Shown here: positions 8,825-17,884 of the stretch, in pieces
Numbering within the stretch: position 1 is the first letter of the stretch
How the letters are laid out: the number at the start of each line of letters is the position of its first letter
Assembly (NCBI GenBank): GCA_964494205.1
Contig: CAZBRD010000008.1
Location: 162,190-226,189, forward strand
Length of the DNA stretch: 64,000 nucleotides
Source of the DNA: JBBTCX01 sp964494205
GTDB taxonomy: Bacteria; Planctomycetota; Phycisphaerae; UBA1845
Direction of reading: 5' to 3'
Made by a program: the position numbers and the translations under genes
Notes under the pieces: generated by a model
The model's database searches: none
What the model was told of the DNA's origin: nothing
What the model saw: the letters and a program-made list of their open reading frames with translations, nothing else

Positions 8825-10552
8825 ATGATGTTTTCGCTTCCCACACTGCAGACGGGTTGGTTCGCGGATGACTATTGGCATCGATTCATCCTGCTCGATC
8901 CGCCGGCTCCGGAGTTCGTCAAGGAAATCATGCCGCAACACAACAAGCTCGATCTCTTTCGCTTCTTCGACGGCAACGTCGAGCGGAACAAGAAAGTAAT
9001 CGACATCGGCTTCGCCCCATGGTGGACCTCGCCCAACGCTAAAGGCGCGTTCTTCCGACCGCTGTCATCGCTCACGCACTTGATTGATCATCAACTGTGG
9101 CCTCATCTTTCATGGCCAATGCACGCGCAGAGCATCCTCTGGTACGGCTTGCTGATCGTGGCGGCAGCCATTCTTTACAGAAGTATCATGGGGTTTGGAT
9201 TCGCGGCAGGTGTAGCTACGATTCTCTATGCTATCGATGACGCCCACGGACCGCCGATCGCGTTCCTCGCAAATCGCAATGCACTCCTGGCCGCCGTCTT
9301 CGGCACGTTCGCGCTCATCGCTTACGTCAGATCGGTGAGAGAGCGATCGCAATCCTTCGGCGCATTCGCGTGCGTGCTCTTCATCGCCAGTCTGCTCTCC
9401 GGTGAAGCGGGAGTGGCGACTCTTGCTTACATGGCTTCGCATGTCTTGTTTCTCGATCAACGACCGTGGCGACAGCGAATTATGGGATGCCTTCCTTTCG
9501 GCGTCATTCTGCTGGCGTGGCGGGCGTACTGGAGCTACGCGGGCTATGGCGTGTCCGACATCAGCGTGTACATCGACCCGCTGCACGATCCCGCACTTTT
9601 CCTGATCGAGCTGGCGCATCGAATCCCCATTTTCATTTTTGGACAAGGTTCGGGCGTTCCGCCCGATCTCGCTTTGATGCTGGGGCCGCGAGGTAATTTC
9701 ATTCTTTGGTTGTGCGCTTTGGCATTTGTCTTCGTTGTAGTGTGCCTCTTGTGGATGTTGCTTCGGCGCGATCGTCATGCACGGTTCTGGGGATTGGGAA
9801 TGGTGCTCGCGATTGTGCCGGTGAGCGCAACATTCCCATCAGATCGCTTGTTGTTATTCATCGGAATCGGGGCGTTTGGTCTCATCGGTTGTGCTGTTTC
9901 GCGCGGCATCGATTGGTTGAAAGAGCCGGTGCTTGCTCCTCGATGGCAACGAAGGATCGTCTACGTTTCGCTCGTCGCGATCGTGCTCGTTCACGGCGTC
10001 ATCGCACCGATTGCCTATCCCATTCGCGTGAGCAAGTGGTTCGGCCCGGGGGCCATTTTCGCGCCGTTTCAGATCAACACGAAGTTTGATCAATCAGTTA
10101 CCGAACGAACGGTCGTCGTGCTGAACACGCCGCTTGCGTTGCTCGTTGGCGGACTCCCATTACGCAATGCCGTCGACGGTCAACCCGTTCCGCGGCGCGT
10201 TCGACTGCTTTCGCCGAGCGATGCCGACGTGGAGCTTTTTCGTGCGGATGAACGTACGATCGTTGTCCGCCCCGATCCGTCATACATGACGCAGCCGTTT
10301 GATTGTCTCTTTCGATCTCCACATTCGTCTCTTCGTCTGGGTGATACGATCGAGCTCTCCGACATGACAATCAATGTCACCAAGGTGGACGACGACAGCC
10401 ACCCAACAGAAGTCAGTTTTAGGTTCGCTGTTTCGCTCGATGATCCATCGCTGTTGTGGCTGATGTGGAATGGTAAGGAATACATCGAAACAACGCCGCC
10501 CGCGATCGGCGAGACGAGATTGATTTCCATGCGACTGTTCAGTTCTTCGTGA
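8825..10552 (+). CDS. Multi-pass membrane protein, probable glycosyltransferase-like
   Basis: 575 residues from the ATG at 8825. About ten hydrophobic helices span roughly residues 95-405, followed by a soluble C-terminal domain of ~170 residues. Near the N-terminus FADDYWHR and later FFRPLSSLTHLIDH resemble the acidic first loop and following segment of polyisoprenyl-phosphate-sugar-dependent membrane glycosyltransferases; this is a pattern match only. The reading frame stays open upstream to 8723 and would add a first helix (ITAILVHPRLPLIAASLGMM). A GGAGGA site at 8735-8740 sits 6 bases before an ATA codon in this frame, so the true start may be non-canonical. Confidence 0.75.
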   Translation: MMFSLPTLQTGWFADDYWHRFILLDPPAPEFVKEIMPQHNKLDLFRFFDGNVERNKKVIDIGFAPWWTSPNAKGAFFRPLSSLTHLIDHQLWPHLSWPMHAQSILWYGLLIVAAAILYRSIMGFGFAAGVATILYAIDDAHGPPIAFLANRNALLAAVFGTFALIAYVRSVRERSQSFGAFACVLFIASLLSGEAGVATLAYMASHVLFLDQRPWRQRIMGCLPFGVILLAWRAYWSYAGYGVSDISVYIDPLHDPALFLIELAHRIPIFIFGQGSGVPPDLALMLGPRGNFILWLCALAFVFVVVCLLWMLLRRDRHARFWGLGMVLAIVPVSATFPSDRLLLFIGIGAFGLIGCAVSRGIDWLKEPVLAPRWQRRIVYVSLVAIVLVHGVIAPIAYPIRVSKWFGPGAIFAPFQINTKFDQSVTERTVVVLNTPLALLVGGLPLRNAVDGQPVPRRVRLLSPSDADVELFRADERTIVVRPDPSYMTQPFDCLFRSPHSSLRLGDTIELSDMTINVTKVDDDSHPTEVSFRFAVSLDDPSLLWLMWNGKEYIETTPPAIGETRLISMRLFSSS

Positions 10553-10610
10553 ATTCCAAATCGGCGATGGCGAATCATTTGTGCAATTTGCGTTATTGTC
10601 GCGCACTCAG

Positions 10611-10641
10611 ACCCCCCTTTATCCCCCCTTAGCAAGGGGGG
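10611..10641. repeat. GC-rich palindromic element
   Basis: CCCCCCTT - AGC - AAGGGGGG forms an 8-bp stem with a 3-base loop (10623-10641), preceded by a second C-run (10612-10617). This is the shape of short dispersed palindromes common in many environmental bacterial genomes. It lies in the gap between convergent genes; no T run follows, so terminator function is uncertain. Confidence 0.6.
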
Positions 10642-10748
10642 AATGAGCAGAGGGATCGCCACACAAAATCGAAAATGCTCTATGATTCTGGCATGCAATC
10701 TCTAAGGCATGCGTGTCCATCGCATGAAAACTGCACCGACGAAATAAG

Positions 10749-10788
10749 AACTTCTCATGCCCGCCAGCGACGGCGAACATGAGAAGTT
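10749..10788 (-). terminator. Probable intrinsic terminator of the lipoprotein gene
   Basis: A perfect 11-bp inverted repeat (AACTTCTCATG at 10749-10759 and CATGAGAAGTT at 10778-10788) with an inner CGCC/GGCG pairing forms a long hairpin 35 bases beyond the stop of the minus-strand lipoprotein gene. On the minus strand it is followed by CTTATTTC, a weak T-rich stretch. Confidence 0.6.
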
Positions 10789-10823
10789 GTAATTGCAACG
10801 ACCTCTTGAAAGCCCGATGGCGT

Positions 10824-11354
10824 TTACTCTTTGGTCAACTCCGTCGTTGAAGCAAAGTTCTGTCCATCGGCGGTAACCACGTTGTATTCAGCCGTGAGGC
10901 GATCCGGATCCAACTGACCGGTGTAGGTCAGTAGCGGCACCGCGCCCATACCGACATTGCGGAAGACGCCAAGCATGGCTCCGTCAGCCGCAACAAGTAC
11001 ATCATACGTTCCGAACATGGTCGACTCGCCGTGCAGCTGTGCACCGTTTGCATCGAAGTTGCCCGTCATCTCGTGCGCGGGAGGATCGCCCAGCCCCAGA
11101 TAATTGCCGTCGAAATCGAGAATGAGCGTGGCTGTCCCCGCCTCTTCGTCGATGACCACCTCGATGCGCGCATCGCCCGACGCGCCGGCTGCCTCGTTCT
11201 CCCACGTGCCGGAATAAACGCCTTCATAACTCTTGGCGTCGAAGCCCCCAGACGGCGCTAGAAGATTTCCACAGCCACAAAGTGGAAAGCTCAGTGCCAT
11301 CGCAGAGACAACCGCCGCTCCACGAAGATAATTCGAGGGTAAAGAAATTCGCAT
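10824..11354 (-). CDS. Putative lipoprotein of unknown function
   Basis: 176 residues. A charged start, a hydrophobic stretch (AAVVSAMALSFP) and LCGC (25-28) form a lipobox with Cys28 as the probable lipidation site. The rest is rich in short strands (YEGVYSGTWEN, ATLILDFDGNYLG, YDVLVAADGAMLGVF) and looks like a small beta-barrel or lipocalin-like fold. No family recognised. General design resembles the other small lipoprotein at 46507-47115, though the sequences are not obviously related. Confidence 0.72.
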   Translation of the reverse strand: MRISLPSNYLRGAAVVSAMALSFPLCGCGNLLAPSGGFDAKSYEGVYSGTWENEAAGASGDARIEVVIDEEAGTATLILDFDGNYLGLGDPPAHEMTGNFDANGAQLHGESTMFGTYDVLVAADGAMLGVFRNVGMGAVPLLTYTGQLDPDRLTAEYNVVTADGQNFASTTELTKE

Positions 11355-11560
11355 GCCTTGTTTTTCCTTCCTGACTCACTGTCTTAGTAAATAGACGCCA
11401 CCGACCGTCATCGTTACCACAAACGGTCGGCTGAACTTGCAGAAGGAATGTAGCGGCGGTGCGCTAATCGTTCAACAACGAACCAATGAAGTGCTCATCA
11501 CCGCCAAACTGCGGTTTCACAGTGCCACCCGGTGCGCAACATGCGCTTGGAGAGCGAGCG

Positions 11561-14500
11561 TCACCCGCCAAACGCATTTTGGAAGTCCGCAAAGTTACGG
11601 ATGTCCACGTCGCCGTCGTTGCCGATGTCGAAGATGGCTGTGCAGGTTTGAGGGGTCAGTCCCAACGCCATCGGATTCGGCGGAATTCCGGGAGCGGCAT
11701 AACAAGCGACAAAAGCTGAGTAGTCGAATCCGTTGATAGCTCCATCACCGTTCACATCTCCGGACATATTGCTGATCGTGAGAACACCGGCTGAGCTTGT
11801 GGTGTTACCGTACGCGTTGGTGACAAGCACTGAATAATTACCGGCATTGCCTTGCCCTACCGGGTTAATAGACAACACAGCCTCGTTTGCGCCGGTCACC
11901 GTTCCGCCATTAATCATCGGGCTGCCGTTATACAACCACTGATATTGAAATTGCGGCGTGCCGGTGACGCCGACAGTCATCGCCATCGACTGCCCTGGAA
12001 TGCGCGTTTGATTCGGTGGCGCCTGGATGACGGTTGGTTGTGCTGACGGTGCTATGACCGAGAAGTGCTGTGCACCGGCGGCAAGTCTCGTCGCGCCGGC
12101 GATATGGGCCACCCGGAATGGAGTCCCTATGAAGAAGTTTGAACCCACACCAGTCGAGATTCCCAGCCCGCCGTGGTAATTGCCTCCGCTGACCCACACG
12201 GTTCCATCCGAACGCAAGTAGGCGCTGCAAGACCACGACCCGGCGGCTTCTACGACATTGGTGAGGCCTGGAATCTGAGTCGGCACCAACGTGTTCGCGA
12301 TCACAGTGAACGCAGCGGCACCCCAACCCCAAACCGTGCCGTCCAGGCGAACCGCCAGCGTGTGATAGCCGTTTCCATGGACGGAACGAACGTTGTCTAT
12401 GCCGATGACCGGGACAGGACTTGCGCGATAGATCATCGTACCGTCACCCAACTCGCCGGAATTGTTGCGACCCCAGGCGAGCAGGGTGCCGTCGGAACGA
12501 AGCACGACTGAGTGCAAGTTCGACGCCAATCCATCCACCGCGTTGTTGATGCCTGGAACCTGTTGAAATACCTGGGTCCACCCGCCGAAGTTCCCCAAGC
12601 CGAGCTGTCCCTCTGAATTGTTTCCGCAGGTCCAAACCGTTCCATCCGATTTGATGACCATGCTGTGATATCCGCCGACTGACACGCTCGTCGCACAATC
12701 CAGACTGGGAATCTGTACCGCAACAGCTTGCGCGGCCTCTGACGGCAGACCAAGCTGGCCATAGAAATCGGATCCCCATGCATAAACTTTTCCATCCGCT
12801 TTGACAGCCAGGTTCGAGCTTCCACCGGCTGAGACGCGGACTATGTCGGTGAGCCCAATCACTTGCACGGGGAAAGGACTCGACACAACGGAGTTGTTGC
12901 CCAGTTCGCCGGAGCCGTTATGGCCCCATGACCAAACGGTGCCGTCAGACTTGAGAGCGACGGTGTGCCACGTGCCCGGAGAGATAGCGGTGAATTGGTT
13001 CACGTCGACGATTGGATTCGGCAGCGTGGTATCGGGAAGAAACGCACCTTGTCCCGTCGCACCAAATGTGTTCCTGCCCCACGAAATACCGGCGTTACCC
13101 CCGCCCAGTTGATCGAAGACATGCACGCGAACCGGATTGCTCGTGACGTTCTGAGAATTGTCGCACGAGTGAACCCGCACATCGTAATAACCGACATCCA
13201 ACTCCATCAATGGGTTGATCGATAGAGTATTCGTGTGTACGCCAGAAAAACGTGCATCGTTAACCAGCGGAATGGTGTCTTTTCGCCATTGATAACGAAC
13301 GAGTGAGCCATTGGCCGCAGCGCTGATGGTCAGAGGCTCTCCGACTCGCGCACTCTTGCAATTGGCGGGCTGAGTCGCAATCGACAGCGCGGGCTGCGGG
13401 TATTGGCCAAACAGGGGCGATACGTTGCGAACTGTGCTCCAGAAGTCCAATTCGTGTTGCGGGTAGCGGGCCCGCCAGGCGTTGATGAATTCCAACGGAG
13501 TGATGACCTGGTCGACTCGCGCTATTTGGAAAATTTCGTCAACGCCCAACCACATCGCGTCCATCGTGCAGTCGCAATCCCGCGATCCATCCATGTTGCA
13601 GTCAGCCAGACCGCAGTCCGGAATTAGGTCGCCGTTGCAATCGGCCAGGCCTTCACCCGCGTGATCGTCTATGTTGCCGTTCGGATCCTCGATATCTTGT
13701 AGCAATGCCGTGATATAACCCTGTACGATATCTGCCTCGGGGTGAACCGCGTTGTCCTGGCAACACGTTTGAAGACTCTCGACGGCGTATCGTCCGTCAC
13801 CAATGCTCAGAGGTGTATAGCCGTAGTCGGCTGTCCAGGCGCGCATCACGGCACCTGCCATCCAATCGGGAAATCCCTCGTTCCACGCGTCGTGATCAGT
13901 CTCCGGGCACCAGGCGCAGTGGCCTCCGGATTCAAAAAGGTCGCAGTCGCCTGTTCCGCAGGGCACGTCCTCGTCATCACAGAACCCGTTGCAATAGTCC
14001 GGGGAAACGTTCTGGGCGTAGTTTTCGAGATAGTGATGGCCGTATTCGTGGATGATGGTCCCTTCATTCCATGTCTCATTCGGGCCGATGTGAATCTCTT
14101 CGAAGACGGGATTGTACCATGCGCCGTTGTCATCTTCGGGCCATTGCGCCTCGACATGCTCAACCGCAATACCGTCATGGATTTGGATAAAACGAAAGGC
14201 CTTGGTCAGCGCGCCATGAATGTGCAGCGCAGCCTGTTCATCAGCGACCGGCGAGATGATGCCGAAATCAATGAAGTTCCCTTCAAAGTCCTCAAAAATA
14301 AGTTCTTCCTCAGTATCCCAGCTATAGTCTTCTTCCAAAAACGTATCCGCCTGAACTTGCGCGACACCGGTGTCCGTCTCGAAATAGAGATAGATGTCGG
14401 GATCATCGCCGCCGTCATCCCAGTTAAAGGTGATATCAAAACAACCATTGATTTCGGTGAGTCCCGCGTACATTTCTTCGTCAAACCCGGGCGAGTCGCA

Positions 14501-15103
14501 GTCCATGATCTGATAGAAGACATTGTCGGCACCGCGCATGGTGCCAAGCGGATCGCCTGGTCGAGAATACGCAATGCAGCCAACAATGTGCAACAGTTGC
14601 CCCCCTGCCACCGAACCTTCTTGATCTGAACGAGAAGTAACGTCTACGGGTCGAACAGCCGGTCTGGGAGGATCAAGAATTGCGCCTTCGACTCGTTTCG
14701 CGTGATGCGGCTTGTGCAGTCTCTCCAGCCGTTTCGGTCCGATGTTATAACGATCTCTAAACCGAACAAAGTCATAAACGAAGGACAGCCGAAGATCGGC
14801 GTCAGCGTCGCTGGGGACGGCGCGATATTTGACCAATTGGATTTCGCCGGCCGCCATGGCGATGGGCCCTGCAGGATCGATGGACAAGATAGTCCATCCC
14901 TCTCCTTCTATTTGAACCAGTTCCAGCGTCGCGTCTTTCCCCGCAGTAAACTCGAGGACACCTTCGTATTCCTGGCCGGATACCGCTGCGCGGCGGGCCT
15001 CAGGAGGGATACGCAGTTTAGGAGCATTACGCAAATCGGCCCATGCCTGGCCCGCTAACGCACAGAATACCAATACAACCGGTGTTCGAAGCATCAAGAA
15101 CAC
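11561..15103 (-). CDS. Secreted modular protein: metalloprotease-like domain, Ig-like domains, RCC1 repeats, dockerin-like tail
   Basis: 1180 residues. The signal peptide ends near GQAWA (residue 22). Residues ~150-500 hold a zincin signature: HEYGH at 352-356 (HExxH) with a downstream NEGFPDWMAG near 407-416 whose Glu could be the third zinc ligand. A Ca-loop-like spacer (DCNGDLIPDCGLADCNMDGS) follows, then an Ig-like domain (~595-680), then about six RCC1-type repeats (WSWGHNGSGELG, YAWGSDFYGQLG, WTCGNNSEGQLG, LAWGRNNSGELG, WVSGGNYHGGLG), a second Ig-like domain (YQWLYNGSPM) and a dockerin-like pair (DVNGDGAINGFDYSAF, DIGNDGDVDIRNFADF). Exported; probably a protease held to a surface or matrix. 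Substrate unknown. Confidence 0.85.
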   Translation of the reverse strand: MFLMLRTPVVLVFCALAGQAWADLRNAPKLRIPPEARRAAVSGQEYEGVLEFTAGKDATLELVQIEGEGWTILSIDPAGPIAMAAGEIQLVKYRAVPSDADADLRLSFVYDFVRFRDRYNIGPKRLERLHKPHHAKRVEGAILDPPRPAVRPVDVTSRSDQEGSVAGGQLLHIVGCIAYSRPGDPLGTMRGADNVFYQIMDCDSPGFDEEMYAGLTEINGCFDITFNWDDGGDDPDIYLYFETDTGVAQVQADTFLEEDYSWDTEEELIFEDFEGNFIDFGIISPVADEQAALHIHGALTKAFRFIQIHDGIAVEHVEAQWPEDDNGAWYNPVFEEIHIGPNETWNEGTIIHEYGHHYLENYAQNVSPDYCNGFCDDEDVPCGTGDCDLFESGGHCAWCPETDHDAWNEGFPDWMAGAVMRAWTADYGYTPLSIGDGRYAVESLQTCCQDNAVHPEADIVQGYITALLQDIEDPNGNIDDHAGEGLADCNGDLIPDCGLADCNMDGSRDCDCTMDAMWLGVDEIFQIARVDQVITPLEFINAWRARYPQHELDFWSTVRNVSPLFGQYPQPALSIATQPANCKSARVGEPLTISAAANGSLVRYQWRKDTIPLVNDARFSGVHTNTLSINPLMELDVGYYDVRVHSCDNSQNVTSNPVRVHVFDQLGGGNAGISWGRNTFGATGQGAFLPDTTLPNPIVDVNQFTAISPGTWHTVALKSDGTVWSWGHNGSGELGNNSVVSSPFPVQVIGLTDIVRVSAGGSSNLAVKADGKVYAWGSDFYGQLGLPSEAAQAVAVQIPSLDCATSVSVGGYHSMVIKSDGTVWTCGNNSEGQLGLGNFGGWTQVFQQVPGINNAVDGLASNLHSVVLRSDGTLLAWGRNNSGELGDGTMIYRASPVPVIGIDNVRSVHGNGYHTLAVRLDGTVWGWGAAAFTVIANTLVPTQIPGLTNVVEAAGSWSCSAYLRSDGTVWVSGGNYHGGLGISTGVGSNFFIGTPFRVAHIAGATRLAAGAQHFSVIAPSAQPTVIQAPPNQTRIPGQSMAMTVGVTGTPQFQYQWLYNGSPMINGGTVTGANEAVLSINPVGQGNAGNYSVLVTNAYGNTTSSAGVLTISNMSGDVNGDGAINGFDYSAFVACYAAPGIPPNPMALGLTPQTCTAIFDIGNDGDVDIRNFADFQNAFGG

Positions 15104-15401
15104 TCCTCGCGAATGAAAAGACGTGTAGCGTTACACATCCCAACGAGCCAAAATAATGCGACCCCTAATAGCTCCCAGCTCCGATTGTACCGGGTCGGCA
15201 GACATGTTGGATTCGATGCTACACATAAATTCCGTCGCCGCTTGCTTTCGGCCCAAATACGACGCCGCATTCGGCGAAAGCAAGGACCCTAAACCGTCCA
15301 CCATAAACGCGACAACCGAGCTGAAATTCCATCAGGATGGCAGTTTTTTTCAAGTTGGGCGAGAACAGTAAAGCATCAAGCGAGCCAACGTTCGTAAACG
15401 G

Positions 15402-16355
15402 TTACACTCGTGGAAGTGAGGCCTGAGGCCCTGGAAGGCGCGTTACTTGATTCGCGCGGCGTCTGGACTCCTCGAACACGTCCGCTGCATTGTAACTAGA
15501 CCGCACGAACGGGCCCGCAGCCACGCTGATGAAACCGAGCGATCGAGCATGATCAGCCAGGGAATCAAACTCTTCGGGAGGATAGTACTTCATCACCGGC
15601 GCATGATCCGTCAGCGTCGGCTGAAGATACTGACCGACCGTGAGCACATCGCAATTCACTTCGCGAAGGTCGGCAAATGTTTGATGCAACTCTTCCGTTG
15701 TTTCGCCAAGGCCAACCATCACGCCGGATTTGGTGAGAATGTGTGGCGCGATCTCTTTGACGATGCGAAGCACTTCAAGCGAGCGGCGATACTTGCCCTG
15801 TGGGCGAATCTTCGGCGTGAGGCGCTCGACCATTTCGATGTTGTGATTGTACAACTCAGGCCCTGCTTCGCAGAGCATCGCGATGCATTCGCGCCGCGCG
15901 TGAAAGTCAGCCGGTAGAACCTCAACCGTTGTGGTCGGACATCGCTGCTTGATCGCACGCACGCACTCGGCGTAATGAGCTGCACCTTCGTCTTTCAAGT
16001 CGTCACGCGCGACCGCAGTAATGACGACGTGGCGAAGATTCAGTTGCGAAACCGCGTCGGCAAGACGTGCGGGTTCATCAAAAGCAGGCGGTTCGGGCTT
16101 GGCGGTCTCGACGGCACAATAGTGACAGCGCCGCGTACACTTGTGACCGAGAATCATGAACGTCGCATGACGCTTCGACCAGCACTCCGACAGATTCGGG
16201 CACTTCGCATCCTGACAAACGGTAGCCACGCCGCTGGCAGCCACCACGTCCTTCGTGTGCGTGAAATCACCCGAAGGCAGCGGGCGTTTCAACCATGGCG
16301 GCAAACGTCGTTCGGGACGTTCGCGAGTGGGCGGAGCTATAATAGTCAGGTTCAT
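15402..16355 (-). CDS. lipA: Lipoyl synthase
   Basis: 317 residues from the ATG at 16355. Radical-SAM enzyme that inserts two sulfurs into protein-bound octanoyl groups of 2-oxoacid dehydrogenases and the glycine cleavage system. Both iron-sulfur motifs are present: the auxiliary cluster CQDAKCPNLSEC and the radical-SAM CTRRCHYC, followed by the family segment HNIEMVERLTPKIR and the SSYNA near the C-terminus. Full length and intact. It stands alone; no lipB is visible. Confidence 0.97.
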   Translation of the reverse strand: MNLTIIAPPTRERPERRLPPWLKRPLPSGDFTHTKDVVAASGVATVCQDAKCPNLSECWSKRHATFMILGHKCTRRCHYCAVETAKPEPPAFDEPARLADAVSQLNLRHVVITAVARDDLKDEGAAHYAECVRAIKQRCPTTTVEVLPADFHARRECIAMLCEAGPELYNHNIEMVERLTPKIRPQGKYRRSLEVLRIVKEIAPHILTKSGVMVGLGETTEELHQTFADLREVNCDVLTVGQYLQPTLTDHAPVMKYYPPEEFDSLADHARSLGFISVAAGPFVRSSYNAADVFEESRRRANQVTRLPGPQASLPRV

Positions 16356-16491
16356 CAGGCAATCGGCTCACATTCTGTTCAACGGCGATTATATTTATTT
16401 TTCGTCCGAATCATACTGACCCGAATCGAGATAGTAATTGGCCCGATTTTCGAGAAATACTGGAACTGCGCTTGCTTATCTAATCAATGGT

Positions 16492-16520
16492 TTGACCATG
16501 CTATTTTGCAGACGTAGCAT
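16492..16520 (+). promoter_or_regulatory. Possible promoter of the universal stress protein gene
   Basis: TTGACC (16492-16497), a 17-base spacer and TAGCAT (16515-16520), about 40 bases before the gene's ribosome site. The -35 is good and the -10 is poor. Confidence 0.35.
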
Positions 16521-16562
16521 GGTATATAGGTCAGCAGGAAGCCTGCGGAAGGAGCGGTGACC

Positions 16563-17036
16563 ATGTCGATTCGCTTCCAGAGATTGCTTTTTCCGACCGA
16601 TTTCTCAGACACCGCCAGTGCAGCGTTGGCGGACGCCAAAGCTCTCGCCCGACTTTTCAACGCCAAGCTGCATATCATCCACGTAATCGACGACGCCTAC
16701 CAAAACTGGGCGTCCTTCGGCCCGGAAAGTATGCCCGTTGCCCCACCTCCCGAGGAGATGCTCACTCTGGGAAAAACGCGGATGGAGAAATTCGTCAATC
16801 AATTCTTGGCGGATTTGTCACCGGTTGTCGTGTCGCATGTCGCCTTTGGCCGACCGTTTGCCGAAATTATCGCCTACGCCCGCGAGCACAGCATCGATCT
16901 GATCGTTATGTCGACGCACGGCCGAGGATCGATCGCCCACGTTTTGCTGGGCAGCACCACCGAAAAAGTCGTACGCAAAGCTCCGTGTGCGGTGTTGACC
17001 GTTCGGGCAAATCATCAGAAATTTGAAATGCCGTAG
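16563..17036 (+). CDS. Universal stress protein (UspA family)
   Basis: 157 residues from the ATG at 16563, which has a GGAAGGAG site about 9 bases upstream; the GTG at 16557 lies too close to that site. FQRLLFPTDFSDTASAAL opens the fold and the C-terminal STHGRGSIAHVLLGST segment, then APCAVLTV, matches the G-2X-G-9X-G(S/T) ATP-binding motif of UspA proteins. Cytoplasmic stress-linked nucleotide binder; its specific target is unknown. Divergent from lipA. Confidence 0.9.
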   Translation: MSIRFQRLLFPTDFSDTASAALADAKALARLFNAKLHIIHVIDDAYQNWASFGPESMPVAPPPEEMLTLGKTRMEKFVNQFLADLSPVVVSHVAFGRPFAEIIAYAREHSIDLIVMSTHGRGSIAHVLLGSTTEKVVRKAPCAVLTVRANHQKFEMP

Positions 17037-17127
17037 TATTAGCGCCGGGGATGACTCGACGTCGAATAATTGGGCGACTGGTGGAGTCCCTGTAATATCA
17101 CTGCATTGTTTCTTGAGGTTTGGCTGA

Positions 17128-17826
17128 TTGACCACTGCTGAAACAACCAGTTCTCGCCTTCGCTTCAACTTTGGCGAAGCAGGCTTCGCTGCACTGCTGC
17201 TTATTTATTTTGGGTATGCGGCAAACCTTGTCACCTTATCGGGACAGCCCCCACTTGTTTGGTTTGGTTCGGAACTAACCATTTACGCCATGAAGGTTGG
17301 CGGGCCCGCCATGGCGCTGGTTGCAATCGCGTCGCTCAGCGGAAAGCAAATTGTTCTCCTGATGGACGCCATTGTCTCGGTCTTGATCGGAATCGCCCTC
17401 GGCTTTGGCGGACTTTTCATGGGCATTATAGGCGGTTTTGATCTTCAGAACTTCCTTTATGTCATTTTTGGGTTCATGTTCGCTTCTGCCGGCATCCGCA
17501 ACGGGCGCGATTACTTCATACTTTCTCAATATACAAAGGAAACTCCAGCCACCCGACCGGCTGAGCGCGTGCCCGCCCGCTCGGTTGACGACGATCCGGA
17601 GATGGCGTCTCTGGCCGAGCGGTTGCGAAAACGCGTTTCCGACTCGACCGTGATCCTCCCGGCTATCGGGGCTGAGCCCGAACAGGTACAGGCGAAGCCA
17701 TCTCTGCCCGCCGAACCGAAGATCAATGAGCCTGCAAAACCGGTCCCAATCCCACAGCCTCAAGCGGCTCTATCACCCGACGGGTTTCTCGCGTCGTTTG
17801 CAAAAAAGAAAGACCCTCAATCATAG
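17128..17826 (+). CDS. Membrane protein of unknown function
   Basis: 232 residues from a TTG at 17128 with a weak GAGG upstream. Four likely transmembrane helices lie in the first ~130 residues (AALLLIYFGYAANLVTL, GGPAMALVAIASL, LLMDAIVSVLIGIALGFGG, LYVIFGFMFASAGI). The remaining ~95 residues are charged, then rich in Pro and Ala, ending in KKKDPQS, so this tail is probably cytoplasmic and disordered. No family recognised. It precedes the E1-like gene by 58 bases on the same strand. Confidence 0.65.
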   Translation: MTTAETTSSRLRFNFGEAGFAALLLIYFGYAANLVTLSGQPPLVWFGSELTIYAMKVGGPAMALVAIASLSGKQIVLLMDAIVSVLIGIALGFGGLFMGIIGGFDLQNFLYVIFGFMFASAGIRNGRDYFILSQYTKETPATRPAERVPARSVDDDPEMASLAERLRKRVSDSTVILPAIGAEPEQVQAKPSLPAEPKINEPAKPVPIPQPQAALSPDGFLASFAKKKDPQS

Positions 17827-17884
17827 CGGCATCGAATCGGTGTCTTTCGCTCTCGCTTGCGCTCCTCGCTAAGATTACGGATAC

